64,000 nt of DNA from Sphingomonas sp. Leaf339 (lineage in GTDB: Bacteria; Pseudomonadota; Alphaproteobacteria; Sphingomonadales; Sphingomonadaceae), in contig NZ_LMRS01000059.1 of assembly GCF_001426195.1 (NCBI RefSeq), forward strand, positions 41,214 through 105,213, written 5' to 3'. How positions within the stretch are numbered: position 1 is the first letter of the stretch; each line of letters opens with the position of its first letter. The notes below the pieces were generated by a model. That model was given only the letters and a program-made list of their open reading frames with translations, did no database searches and was not told the DNA's origin. The position numbers and the translations under genes are program-made. Below, one piece after another: positions 1-7,859 of this stretch.

Positions 1-255
1 ATAGTCCGCCAGCATCGTCTCGGCATGCGCTGCCCGCCCCAGCACCGCGCGCGCTTCCTCCAGAAAGCCGCGGCCCGCTTCGGTCAGCTGGATGCCACGC
101 CCGACGCGGTGAAACAGAGGAACCCCGTAGCGCGCTTCGAGGGCCGCGACCGCGCCGGAGGCAGCGGACTGCGTGACGTTCAGCACCTCTGCTGCCTTGG
201 TGACGTGTTCGCGCTCGGCGACACCGACGAAGATTCTGAGCTGCTCCAGGGTCAT
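1..255 (-). CDS. LysR-family transcriptional regulator, N-terminal part (cut by window edge)
   Basis: The reverse strand encodes a protein starting MTLEQLRIFVGVAEREHVTK and continuing through a typical LysR winged helix-turn-helix (AAEVLNVTQSAASGAVAALE, then a wing with GRGIQLTEAG). Only the first 85 codons lie inside the window, and the effector-binding domain is off the left edge. It is divergent from the sulfite-oxidase-like gene with about 146 bp between the starts. LysR proteins often regulate the divergent neighbour, so control of the 402-1978 operon is a reasonable inference. The effector cannot be guessed. The start is the ATG at 255, chosen because the LysR family almost always begins a few residues before the LxxF motif. 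Confidence 0.87.
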   Translation of the reverse strand, partial: MTLEQLRIFVGVAEREHVTKAAEVLNVTQSAASGAVAALEARYGVPLFHRVGRGIQLTEAGRGFLEEARAVLGRAAHAETMLADY

Positions 256-401
256 GCAGCTTGTATCGCGCAAACTGATCGATACGACCAACCGTTCGAT
301 CTGTTTGTTCCAATCTGGATATCGGAACGATCGGTAATCCTTCGTCTGCGATAGTCTTGAAGGCTTGAAGCGATCCGCGCGCTTGCGGCGTTGGTTCGTC
401 C

Positions 402-1469
402 ATGACTGATATGATCGAGCGCAAATCCGATCCCTACAACGCCGAGCCGACGCCCGGCGCGCTGATCGAGCGGTTCCTGACGCCGCAGGCGCTGTTCTAC
501 GTGCGCAGCCATGGTGCAGTGCCCGATCTGCCTGCCGATCACCGGATCGAAGTGAGCGGGACGGGCATGGCGAGCCGCTCCTTCTCGGTGGAGGAACTGA
601 AAAGCGCGTTGGCCACGCGGACGGTGACGGCAGTTCTCCAGTGCGCCGGCAACCGGCGCACGGATCTTCAGCAGGTCGCCAGGACGTCCGGCGACCCCTG
701 GGACGTGGGCGCGATCGGCAATGCGGAATGGACCGGCGTACGACTGTCCGACGTACTGGATGCCGTCGGTGCGCCGAATGCGTCCGACCTGTTCGTGGCG
801 TTCACCGGCGCGGACGAGGTGGACGTCGAAGGCGAGGAAGCATTGTTCGGGGTCTCGATCGCCATGGACAAGGCGCGGCAACCCGACGTCCTTATTGCCT
901 GGGCGATGAACGGCGAGCCGCTGACGCCCGAACACGGCGCACCGCTCCGCATGGTGGTGCCGGGCTATGCCGGGGTGCGGAGCGCCAAATGGCTGACACG
1001 GATCGAGGTGCGCGAGACGCCATCCGACGCACCGATCCAGGCGCACGACTACAAGCTCTTTCCTGCCGATGTGACGAGCGACACCGTCGACTGGAGCCAG
1101 GGTCTGACCATCAATGCCATGCCGCTCAACGCCGCGATCTGCGTGCCCGGCTCTGGCGAAAGCCTGCCGGCCGGGGAGGTGCGGATCGAGGGCTATGCCA
1201 TCGCCTATGATCGCCGCGTCTCTCGGGTCGAAGTGTCGGTAAACGGTGGTCGCGACTGGCAACAGGCGACGTTCACCGATGATCCGGAGGCGCACTGGGG
1301 TTGGCGGCGCTGGACCCTCGACGCCACGCTCGCCAAGGGGCGCCAGCACCTTGTCGTGCGCGCCTTCGACGAGACTGGACAGGGTCAGCCCGAGGGGCCG
1401 GATACGGTGTGGAACTTCGCCGGCTATCTGTGCACCGCCTGGCATCATGTGCACGTGCTGGTCGAATGA
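402..1469 (+). CDS. Sulfite oxidase-family molybdopterin oxidoreductase
   Basis: The 355-residue protein has the sulfite-oxidase fold. A molybdopterin domain carries the motif QCAGNRR with the likely molybdenum-ligand cysteine at residue 81, and residues about 240-345 match the C-terminal Mo-oxidoreductase dimerisation domain. The motif YVRSHG near residue 35 is also typical. Family members oxidise sulfite or related oxyanions and pass electrons to cytochrome c or other acceptors. No signal peptide is visible: the N-terminus MTDMIERKSDPYNAEP is polar, so this copy appears cytoplasmic, unlike most bacterial SorA or YedY proteins. Its stop overlaps the start of the MgtC-like gene (ATGA). The exact substrate is not shown by the sequence. 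Confidence 0.85.
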   Translation: MTDMIERKSDPYNAEPTPGALIERFLTPQALFYVRSHGAVPDLPADHRIEVSGTGMASRSFSVEELKSALATRTVTAVLQCAGNRRTDLQQVARTSGDPWDVGAIGNAEWTGVRLSDVLDAVGAPNASDLFVAFTGADEVDVEGEEALFGVSIAMDKARQPDVLIAWAMNGEPLTPEHGAPLRMVVPGYAGVRSAKWLTRIEVRETPSDAPIQAHDYKLFPADVTSDTVDWSQGLTINAMPLNAAICVPGSGESLPAGEVRIEGYAIAYDRRVSRVEVSVNGGRDWQQATFTDDPEAHWGWRRWTLDATLAKGRQHLVVRAFDETGQGQPEGPDTVWNFAGYLCTAWHHVHVLVE

Positions 1470-1978
1470 TCGAAGCATCAGCGGCATCGGACCTCGGCTT
1501 CTGGATCGATGCGATCGGGCGGCTGGTGGTGGCGACCGCGGCTGGGATGGTGCTCGGCTGGGAACGCTCGCGCGAGAACCGGCAGATCATGGGATTGCGA
1601 ACGCTGGGTCTGGTCGGTCTGGCGAGCTGCATCGCCGTGCAGGCGATCGTGCACAGTGGCTTGCCGAACGTAAACGCCGATGCCGCAGGACGGGCGATGC
1701 AGGGCATTCTGTCCGGCGTCGGCTTCATCGGTGCCGGCGCGGTGCTGCGGGTCGGCCAGGGTCAGGAAGTGCATGGATTGGCGACCGCCGCGTGCATCTG
1801 GGTCACGGCCACGATCGGCGCGGCAGCAGGGTTGGCGGTGTGGCCGCTCATCATCGGCGGGTTGAGCCTTGCGATGCTCGTACTGTTCGCGGGCGCTCCG
1901 CTCGAACGTCGCATTCGCGAGCGGGCCAGGCTGACTCCGGCAGAGGCCGACCGGAAGGATGCCGAGCGCAAGCCGTGA
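1466..1978 (+). CDS. MgtC/SapB-family membrane protein
   Basis: The 170-residue protein begins with the ATG at 1466, which overlaps the previous stop as ATGA and implies translational coupling. The longer reading from 1301 lies inside the upstream gene. It has the MgtC/SapB N-terminal domain: a glycine-rich first membrane helix followed by the family signature GWERSRENRQIMGLRTLGLV, then further hydrophobic helices with the GVGFIGAG motif. MgtC proteins are inner-membrane proteins linked to magnesium limitation, pH and membrane potential. The copy is short, with only about 25 residues after the last helix, so it lacks the C-terminal ACT-like domain of Salmonella MgtC. Its role beside a sulfite-oxidase-like enzyme is unknown. 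Confidence 0.85.
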   Translation: MIEASAASDLGFWIDAIGRLVVATAAGMVLGWERSRENRQIMGLRTLGLVGLASCIAVQAIVHSGLPNVNADAAGRAMQGILSGVGFIGAGAVLRVGQGQEVHGLATAACIWVTATIGAAAGLAVWPLIIGGLSLAMLVLFAGAPLERRIRERARLTPAEADRKDAERKP

Positions 1979-2029
1979 TCCCGCTGGTCCGCCCAGTGCC
2001 TGTCGGCGCTAAGAAGCGGCCAGGCGCTA

Positions 2030-2800
2030 TCAGGAGACAAGCCCCGCATCGGCCTGGCGCCGGACCTCATCGGCGATCGGATGCAGCTCGGCAGCGGGTC
2101 GCTCGCCCACTACACTATAGCCGATCCCGTCGACAGCCCATGTGACCCGGCCCATGGTCCCGCTGGACGTGCTGGTCATGCTTGCGCTCTTGTCGATTTG
2201 CATAGGCCTCGTCAGCACCGCGAGCTTGGACGCTTGCGGTCCATCGTAGAGGAGAAGAGCCGCAGGGCCGTGGGGCGTCGCGACCAATCGCCCCCCGCCA
2301 TAGCGGTAACCGGCTGTGCTGAGGTCCGGGATGGTCACGCGCTCACCCAATCGGGCGGAGGTCCACCGGATCAGCATGGCGCGCTGGTCGGGGCCGATTT
2401 CCGCCGGTCGTATCCGGTCGGCGGCATAGACACGGAAATTGTCACTCGCCTCGTTGGCCAGCGCCGCGATGCCCGCGCGGGGTTCGCCGCTCCAACGCGC
2501 ACTCGACCAGCCCCCGCCAAACCCGACCGCCAGCAGAAGCGACGCGGCGATGGCGAGTTGCCAACGCGGTTGGCGTTGCCGTCCCCTGATGGCTGCGACG
2601 CGCATCGTCGCCGGGATAGGTTCATCCGCGATTGGAGCGAAAAGCGATGCAAGGGCTCGCGCCTGCTCCGCCTGCTCCCGCAAACGGGCATGCACGTCCG
2701 GCTGGCCTTCAAGGTAAGCGTCGACCAGACGCTGCCGCTCGGGCGACAGCCTGCCATCGATCCACGCGGCCAGATCGTCCTCTCCGATCGGGCTGGTCAT
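2030..2800 (-). CDS. Anti-sigma factor (ECF type)
   Basis: The 256-residue protein has an N-terminal zinc-less anti-sigma domain beginning MTSPIGEDDLAAWIDGRLSP. A single membrane helix follows at about residues 80-97, and the rest is periplasmic. This matches transmembrane anti-sigma factors that bind and inactivate the ECF sigma factor encoded just upstream. The start codon overlaps the sigma-gene stop by 4 bp (ATGA), which is usual for sigma/anti-sigma pairs. The signal that releases the sigma factor is not evident. Confidence 0.85.
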   Translation of the reverse strand: MTSPIGEDDLAAWIDGRLSPERQRLVDAYLEGQPDVHARLREQAEQARALASLFAPIADEPIPATMRVAAIRGRQRQPRWQLAIAASLLLAVGFGGGWSSARWSGEPRAGIAALANEASDNFRVYAADRIRPAEIGPDQRAMLIRWTSARLGERVTIPDLSTAGYRYGGGRLVATPHGPAALLLYDGPQASKLAVLTRPMQIDKSASMTSTSSGTMGRVTWAVDGIGYSVVGERPAAELHPIADEVRRQADAGLVS

Positions 2801-3306
2801 CGAATACTCCTTAATCGTGGCCGTTCACCCTCCCGGAGGAGCGTCGCCAGACGGTCGCGCCCCCGCGATATGCGCGACATCACCGTTCCCAGCGGCACAC
2901 CGACGACGGCAGCGACTTCCCCATATGACAGACCTTCGACGGAAATGAGGAGCAGCACCGTCCGCTGCTCCTCGGGCAACGCATCAAGTGCGCGCAACAG
3001 GTCTCGGTGGTGCAGGCCTGCGTCCTGATCGGCCGGGCGACCGAGCGCAACGTCGTCCACGAGGTGGAGCGGAACCGCCGTACCTCGCCGGACATGCTGC
3101 CGCTTATGATCGACCAACAGATTATGCAGGATTGCATAGACCCAGGGGCGAACCTCCGTCCCGCGTCGTTGCCGCCAGCGCCCGACCGCGCGCTCAAGGC
3201 AATCCTGCACCAGGTCATCCGCCATCGCCTGATCGCGCAACCACGACCGGGCATAACGGCGCAGACCGGGGACCAGGGGCTCGATCGCGGCGGCAAGCGG
3301 GTCCAT
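2797..3306 (-). CDS. ECF-family RNA polymerase sigma factor
   Basis: The 169-residue protein starts MDPLAAAIEPLVPGLRRYAR. It contains sigma region 2 (DDLVQDCLERAV and RPWVYAILHNLLVDHKR) and region 4 (LPEEQRTVLLLISVEGLSYG, then a helix-turn-helix GTVMSRISRGRDRL). I chose the start at 3306 over 3348 because the extra 14 residues (MAHRAASCRCSATE) are not sigma-like and would run up against the upstream gene. It is co-transcribed with the anti-sigma gene downstream. It lies 1 bp after the stop of the beta-propeller gene, so both it and the DUF305 gene could belong to one operon. Confidence 0.9.
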   Translation of the reverse strand: MDPLAAAIEPLVPGLRRYARSWLRDQAMADDLVQDCLERAVGRWRQRRGTEVRPWVYAILHNLLVDHKRQHVRRGTAVPLHLVDDVALGRPADQDAGLHHRDLLRALDALPEEQRTVLLLISVEGLSYGEVAAVVGVPLGTVMSRISRGRDRLATLLREGERPRLRSIR

Positions 3307-3307
3307 C

Positions 3308-4747
3308 TCAGTCGCGCTGCACCTGCACGATGCGGCCCGGTGCGCCATTCACTACCTCGGCGACCGCCAGAAAGCGCCGGGGGGCCGCTGCACTGCCCTG
3401 AACGATCTGCCGGATCGGACCCGATGCGTTGACGATCGCCGCACCTGCCGGATTGCTCATGAAGTTCGCAAGCGGCTCTACCGCACCGCTGCCGTCCGCG
3501 TTGGCGGTGAGCACGAGCATGTAAGGCTTCTTGGGCTGCAAACCGGTAACGGCACTCTGCACGACCTGAATGATGCCCTGGTCGAAGAGGGTAATGCTGC
3601 TTGCCGCACCATTGCCGCCAACCGGCCCCATGTTCAGATGCACCGCCTTGCCTGCCGTACCGAGCGGTTGGAGATTGTCGGTGCCGGGGCCTGTCGGAAC
3701 AGCGTTCGGCACATAGGCGATCGCCTGCGGTGCCTGTCCGACCGGCACGGTGGCAACGACCTTGTTGCCGGCGGTGTCGATCGCGGCAAGTTCATCGGCA
3801 TTCTCCAGCCCGACATAGATGCGCCGGCCGTCGCCCGATGGCCAGACGCCGTGCGGCATCTTGCCGACCGGGATGGTGGCGACAAGCGCGAAGTCGGACG
3901 TGCGGAACACCTTCACCGCGTTTTCCCCGCCCACCGTGACATAGGCGAACTGTCCCTTGACCGTGCGGGCAAAGTTGACGTGATTGGTGATCGGTCCGGT
4001 ATCCAGCACCTTGAGGATCGCGAAAGGCGGCTTGGCATCGAATGCGACCGTCTTGCCGATGTCCTTCAGCGTGAACCACACCTGCTTGCCGTCCGGCGTC
4101 GCGGCGATGTTGGGACAGAACGGACTCGGCTGCGCCACCTGTCCGACCTGCGCGTGGGTCGAGACATCGAACACGGCCAGCACCGGATTGAACGAGGAAC
4201 AGACATAGCCGTATCGGCCATCGGGAGAGAAGATCGTCATGCCCGGACCACCGGGCGTCTTGATGCGACCGGTCTCCTTGTACGTCTTGGGGTCGAGCAC
4301 GGCGATGTAATCCTCGCCGCGTACCGTAACCCACACCTCCTTGCCGTCCGGCGTGAAGAACGCCTCATGCGGACTGCGCCCGACATAGGTCGTGTGCTTG
4401 ACGGTGTTGGTGGCGGTGTCGATCCACGACACGGCGTTGGATCCGATCGACACGACCGCCAGTGTTTTCCCGTCCGGCGAGAAGCCGAGGCCGTGAACCA
4501 GCACCTGCCCCTTGTAGAGCGGGGAAAAATTCATCGGCTGCGGATCGCCGAGCTTGATGACGCCGAGCAACCTGTTGTCGGCCGGGTCCGTTACCGACAC
4601 CGTGTTGGAGAATTGTTCGGATGCATAGACGCGGTCGCGGTGGCTGACAGGCACGTCCTTGGCGTTCCACGGCGCCTGCTGAGCCATGGCAATGCCCGGT
4701 GCGGCGCTCATCAGCAAGGCGGCCGAGAGCAGGAAGGTCCGGATCAT
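3308..4747 (-). CDS. YVTN/YncE-type beta-propeller exported protein
   Basis: The 479-residue protein has a signal peptide (MIRTFLLSAALLMSAAPGIAMA, cleavage near AQQ). Repeated propeller blades follow with the pattern SPDGK.LAV...I.VID...N.V, for example GFSPDGKTLAVVSIGSNAV and FTPDGKEVWVTVRGEDYIAV. From about residue 365 the sequence changes to a smaller domain not made of blades. Proteins of this class are periplasmic or surface scaffolds of unclear function. It sits 1 bp after the DUF305 gene and directly before the ECF sigma gene on the same strand, which suggests co-expression. No catalytic residues are recognised. Confidence 0.8.
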   Translation of the reverse strand: MIRTFLLSAALLMSAAPGIAMAQQAPWNAKDVPVSHRDRVYASEQFSNTVSVTDPADNRLLGVIKLGDPQPMNFSPLYKGQVLVHGLGFSPDGKTLAVVSIGSNAVSWIDTATNTVKHTTYVGRSPHEAFFTPDGKEVWVTVRGEDYIAVLDPKTYKETGRIKTPGGPGMTIFSPDGRYGYVCSSFNPVLAVFDVSTHAQVGQVAQPSPFCPNIAATPDGKQVWFTLKDIGKTVAFDAKPPFAILKVLDTGPITNHVNFARTVKGQFAYVTVGGENAVKVFRTSDFALVATIPVGKMPHGVWPSGDGRRIYVGLENADELAAIDTAGNKVVATVPVGQAPQAIAYVPNAVPTGPGTDNLQPLGTAGKAVHLNMGPVGGNGAASSITLFDQGIIQVVQSAVTGLQPKKPYMLVLTANADGSGAVEPLANFMSNPAGAAIVNASGPIRQIVQGSAAAPRRFLAVAEVVNGAPGRIVQVQRD

Positions 4748-4748
4748 G

Positions 4749-5132
4749 TCAGTGCTCCATATGGCTGTGGTGGTCGCCGCCCTGCGTCGGGGCTGGCGTC
4801 GAAGGGGGTAGCGGCTGACCGATCGCCAACTTCATGGCGGCGATCTCCTGCTGCTGATCGATGATGATCTCCTGCGCAATGCGCTTGAGCTGCTCGTTAT
4901 GGCCGTAGCGCAGCTCTGCCACCGCCATATCAATGGCGCCCTGGTGATGCGGAAGCATCATCGCGACGAAGTCGCGGTCGACGTCGCCGGACGGCTTGAC
5001 CATCATGCCCGCCATCATCCGGTCCATCGCGGCAGATACCATGCTGGCGTAGTCATCGGCGGGGGCGGCCGCGACTGCGCCGGTGAGCATGGCCGAAGCA
5101 GTCAGACCCAGCATCCAATTTCGTCTACGCAT
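4749..5132 (-). CDS. DUF305-family exported protein
   Basis: The mature part matches DUF305: the motif DFVAMMLPHHQGAIDMAVAE and the helix NEQLKRIAQEIIIDQQQEIA form a ferritin-like helical bundle rich in Met and His. The N-terminus MRRRNWMLGLTASAMLTGAV is a signal peptide. I chose the start at 5132 because GGAGG lies three bases upstream; a start at 5201 would add a non-conserved arginine-rich stretch before the signal peptide. The C-terminus ends in a His-rich tail (GGDHHSHMEH), which hints at metal binding. Family members are often found with copper-resistance genes, but none is present here. Confidence 0.83.
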   Translation of the reverse strand: MRRRNWMLGLTASAMLTGAVAAAPADDYASMVSAAMDRMMAGMMVKPSGDVDRDFVAMMLPHHQGAIDMAVAELRYGHNEQLKRIAQEIIIDQQQEIAAMKLAIGQPLPPSTPAPTQGGDHHSHMEH

Positions 5133-5286
5133 AAGCCTCCGGCGCATCAGTCTCGAAAGCGTAGACGACGCCCGTCGGGGTTTATTCCATGGGTGAGCCA
5201 ATTATTGATCCTCAGCAAACAATGGTCTCATCGTGACCCTGCCGTTGGTTGACCAGGTCGCCGTCGGACAGCATATGGTCGGGCAC

Positions 5287-5349
5287 GGCGATGGATTTCC
5301 GCCGGGCCATTCGGCCGAACCGCCCTCGCAAGGGCCGATGATTCCTACC
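5287..5349 (+). promoter_or_regulatory. Fluoride riboswitch (crcB motif)
   Basis: The leader matches the crcB RNA consensus closely. It has GGCGATGG, then TTTCCGCC closing the first stem, an optional hairpin (GGGCCATTCGGCC), the second stem AACCGCCC-TCGCAA-GGGC, and the conserved end CGATGATTCCTAC. The 3' strand GATTCCT (5340-5346) can pair either with the first loop as the pseudoknot or with AGGAATC (5371-5377), which lies between the Shine-Dalgarno and the GTG start of the next gene. Fluoride binding stabilises the pseudoknot in this family, so a translational ON switch is the expected mechanism. Confidence 0.93.
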
Positions 5350-5377
5350 AGGCGCCGCAAGGCAGCAAGGAGGAATC

Positions 5378-6736
5378 GTGCGCGCGACATTTCGCAATCT
5401 CTACGACCAGTTCAACATGGCAGCGTTCATTCGCGATCGCCGCACCCATGCCATGTCGGTGCTGCGGTGGGCTTTGATCCTGGTCCCGATGGCCGCAACG
5501 GTGGGAACGCTCTGCGCGGCCTTCTTGTGGAGCCTCGATGCCGTCACCCGGCTTCGCTTTGCCTTTCCCTGGCTGCTTTACCTGCTGCCGATCGGCGGGT
5601 TCATGGTCGGACTGCTCTACCATCTGACAGGGCGCTCGGTCGAAGGCGGTAACAACCTCATCGTCGAGCAAATCCATGAACCGGGGGGCGGCGTGCCGCT
5701 GCGCATGGCCCCGCTCATCTTCTTCGGCACGGTCGTGACACATCTGTTTGGTGGATCGGCGGGACGCGAAGGCACCGCCGTGCAACTGGGCGGCAGTCTT
5801 TCCGGCGGGTTCGGGCGCGCCCTCAAGCTGGATACGCAAGCAACGCGCATCCTGCTGATGACCGGGATCGCGGCAGGGTTCGGCGCAGTGTTCGGGACGC
5901 CGATTGCGGGAGCGGTCTTCGCGCTGGAGGTGCTGGCGATTGGCCGGGTCGAGTATCGCGCGCTGGTGCCGTGCCTAGTCGCGGCACTGGTCGGCGACTG
6001 GACCTGTCTTGCCTGGGGCATTCACCACGGTATCTACCATGTCGATGCGACAGTGCCGGTCGACGCTCTAATCGTCATCAAGGCTGGCGTCGCGGGCGTC
6101 GTATTCGGGTTGGTCGGACTAGCTTTTGCGGAGGCCAATCATGCGCTTGGCGGATGGCTGAAGCGCATGGTGCCTTATAGCCCACTACGACCCGTCATCG
6201 GTGGCGTGACCGTGATCGCACTGGTCTGGCTGTTCGGAACGCGCGACTATCTCGGCCTTGGCACGCTCGCCCCGTCATCGGACGGCCTGACCATCGCCAG
6301 CTTCTTTGGTCCCGACACCCATCCATGGAGCTGGGCGCTGAAGCTGCTTTTCACCGTCGTCACCCTAAGTGCCGGCTTCAAAGGCGGGGAGGTGACTCCG
6401 CTGTTCTTCATCGGCGCGGCGCTCGGCAATGCGCTCGCGCCCATATTTGGAGTGCCGACGGGGGTGTTCGCGGCGATCGGCTTCGTCGCGCTGTTCGCGG
6501 GTGCAGCCAACACGCCGCTTGCCTGCACCTTCATGGGGATCGAATTGTTCGGGGCGGCCTATGCTGTGCCGATCGCGGTCGCATGCTTCGTCGCCTACCT
6601 TTGCTCGGGTCATAACGGCATTTATCTGTCGCAGCGCGTCGCAGTCCCCAAGGTCCCTGCTGCGCACCTCACACCCGGTGCGACCCTGCGTGATGCCCGC
6701 ACGCACCGTGCTTCCCGCCGACGCTCGCGCGTCTGA
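5378..6736 (+). CDS. CLC-F type fluoride/proton antiporter
   Basis: The 452-residue protein is a CLC-family transporter with about ten or more membrane helices. It carries the gating-glutamate motif GREGT (in GGSAGREGTAVQLGG). The anion-selectivity motif that is GSGIP in chloride transporters reads GNNLI here, with Asn in the Ser position, as in one clade of CLC-F fluoride antiporters. The internal proton glutamate of EcCLC appears to be replaced by Val (FALEVL). With the fluoride riboswitch immediately upstream, fluoride export is much more likely than chloride transport. The start is the GTG at 5378, preceded by AAGGAGG. The C-terminus ends in an Arg-rich tail with no CBS domains. Confidence 0.9.
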   Translation: MRATFRNLYDQFNMAAFIRDRRTHAMSVLRWALILVPMAATVGTLCAAFLWSLDAVTRLRFAFPWLLYLLPIGGFMVGLLYHLTGRSVEGGNNLIVEQIHEPGGGVPLRMAPLIFFGTVVTHLFGGSAGREGTAVQLGGSLSGGFGRALKLDTQATRILLMTGIAAGFGAVFGTPIAGAVFALEVLAIGRVEYRALVPCLVAALVGDWTCLAWGIHHGIYHVDATVPVDALIVIKAGVAGVVFGLVGLAFAEANHALGGWLKRMVPYSPLRPVIGGVTVIALVWLFGTRDYLGLGTLAPSSDGLTIASFFGPDTHPWSWALKLLFTVVTLSAGFKGGEVTPLFFIGAALGNALAPIFGVPTGVFAAIGFVALFAGAANTPLACTFMGIELFGAAYAVPIAVACFVAYLCSGHNGIYLSQRVAVPKVPAAHLTPGATLRDARTHRASRRRSRV

Positions 6737-7230
6737 TCCTGCTTCCTATCGAAAGGCCCATTATGCCTGATCGTTTCACCGTCCAGCACCGCGAGGTTGG
6801 AATGCTGCGCATCTATTGAAGCCGTCTGACAAGGTCGGCCCACGTCGCTTCTGGGGTGCGAAACCTTTCTATCGCGACTGATCCGCACCGCGAAGGCGGA
6901 CGGCATCATCAACGCCGTCGCGCAGAACATGCATTACGGCTTCAGCAATCGCGGCCCGGCGGCATTCAACCGTTCCGATCCTGAAAGCTGACTGGCAGGA
7001 AAGTCCCAAATGTCGGTCACCACGGTCCGCGCCGGAAGCAAAGTGAACAAATGGCCGCTTCCGGGAAAGCGCTCGGTCTAGCTGAACGGCGGGAACTGGG
7101 TCGGAAGCCGCCCGGCAGCTTTCGCCGAAACGCCGCCCAACAGCGGACAGGCGATTTTTGCACCAGAATGCAGACCTTCCGCTTCCAGAGGATCGACAGG
7201 TGGTTGCCCCCTCCCCTTCCCCGCCAAGTT
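6737..7230. other. Gene-free stretch with a probable gene relic
   Basis: No intact gene is seen in these 494 bases. A short start MPDRFTVQHREVGMLRIY at 6763 runs into a stop. In another frame about 50 codons ending at 6991 read CETFLSRLIRTAKADGIINA and then QNMHYGFSNRGPAAFN before a stop. These look like pieces of a decayed plus-strand gene, but I do not recognise the family. Confidence 0.4.
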
Positions 7231-7617
7231 CTAGCGGATCGTCACGACTTTGACCTCGACTGCATCCGCGATCTTCTTCCAGTTCTGGTCGCTGGTCCAA
7301 GCAGGCAACCCATCCCGTCGGGCAAGCGCCAGGCAAAAGCGATCACCAAGGCTGAGGCCCGCCTCGGCAGTCACGGCGCGCAGCCGCCCGGCAATTTGCG
7401 CCAAAGCCTTGTCGGCCGGCACTACCGTCAGTGGCAGCGGATCAAGCATGGCATCAACTTCTCGCTCGGGCATTCCGGTATGGATGAAGTGGGTCACCAC
7501 CTCGGCGTAGTTCACGCTGCTCACTCGCGCACCGGCGATACCGGCTGCAACCTTGGCGGACCCCTTTTCACCCTTGATCATCGCAATGAGAGCCGAGGCG
7601 TCGAGAACCACGCTCAT
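7231..7617 (-). CDS. PIN-domain toxin, VapC family
   Basis: The 128-residue protein has the PIN ribonuclease fold. It starts MSVVLDASALIAMIKGEKGS and carries the four expected acidic residues at about D6, E39 (NYAEV), D92 (SLGDRFCLALA) and D110 (WTSDQNW). VapC toxins cleave specific RNAs, often initiator tRNA or rRNA, with Mg2+. The gene overlaps the upstream antitoxin gene by 4 bp (ATGA), the normal antitoxin-first order. The pair sits at the edge of an accessory region. Confidence 0.9.
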   Translation of the reverse strand: MSVVLDASALIAMIKGEKGSAKVAAGIAGARVSSVNYAEVVTHFIHTGMPEREVDAMLDPLPLTVVPADKALAQIAGRLRAVTAEAGLSLGDRFCLALARRDGLPAWTSDQNWKKIADAVEVKVVTIR

Positions 7618-7859
7618 TCGCCGCTGTCCTCACGACGCCGTTGTAGGAATGCGTCCACCGAGGCGTCGGGATTACCGCCGGTGTATTGCGCGGCCAGCGC
7701 CTGCGCCCTTGCCACCGCCTGGCTGGCGGTTCGCAGAACAACGCCATCTTCGGTTTCGTCGAGATATACCGCACCGCCACCCGTCAGGCCCAACCGTTTG
7801 CGAACGTCAGCAGGCAGGCTCATGCGCCCGTTTGGCGTTATGTTGATCTGTAGCGTCAT
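7614..7859 (-). CDS. AbrB-type antitoxin, VapB family
   Basis: The 81-residue protein begins MTLQINITPNGRMSLPADVR, a SpoVT/AbrB swapped-hairpin DNA-binding domain. Its C-terminal tail (TGGNPDASVDAFLQRRRED) probably wraps the PIN toxin. I chose the ATG at 7859 because it has an AGAGG ribosome site six bases upstream and because the extra residues of a start at 7964 are not AbrB-like. The complex with the toxin normally represses its own promoter; GTATAC-type sites upstream are possible operators. Confidence 0.88.
   Translation of the reverse strand: MTLQINITPNGRMSLPADVRKRLGLTGGGAVYLDETEDGVVLRTASQAVARAQALAAQYTGGNPDASVDAFLQRRREDSGE

Noticed and set aside
252..1487. 411-codon minus-strand reading opposite the sulfite-oxidase-like gene
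   Set aside because: The forward frame carries the molybdenum-cysteine motif, and a LysR gene begins at 255 on the minus strand in a different frame.
5378..6736. Plain chloride channel
   Set aside because: The selectivity motif and the fluoride riboswitch both point to a CLC-F fluoride antiporter.
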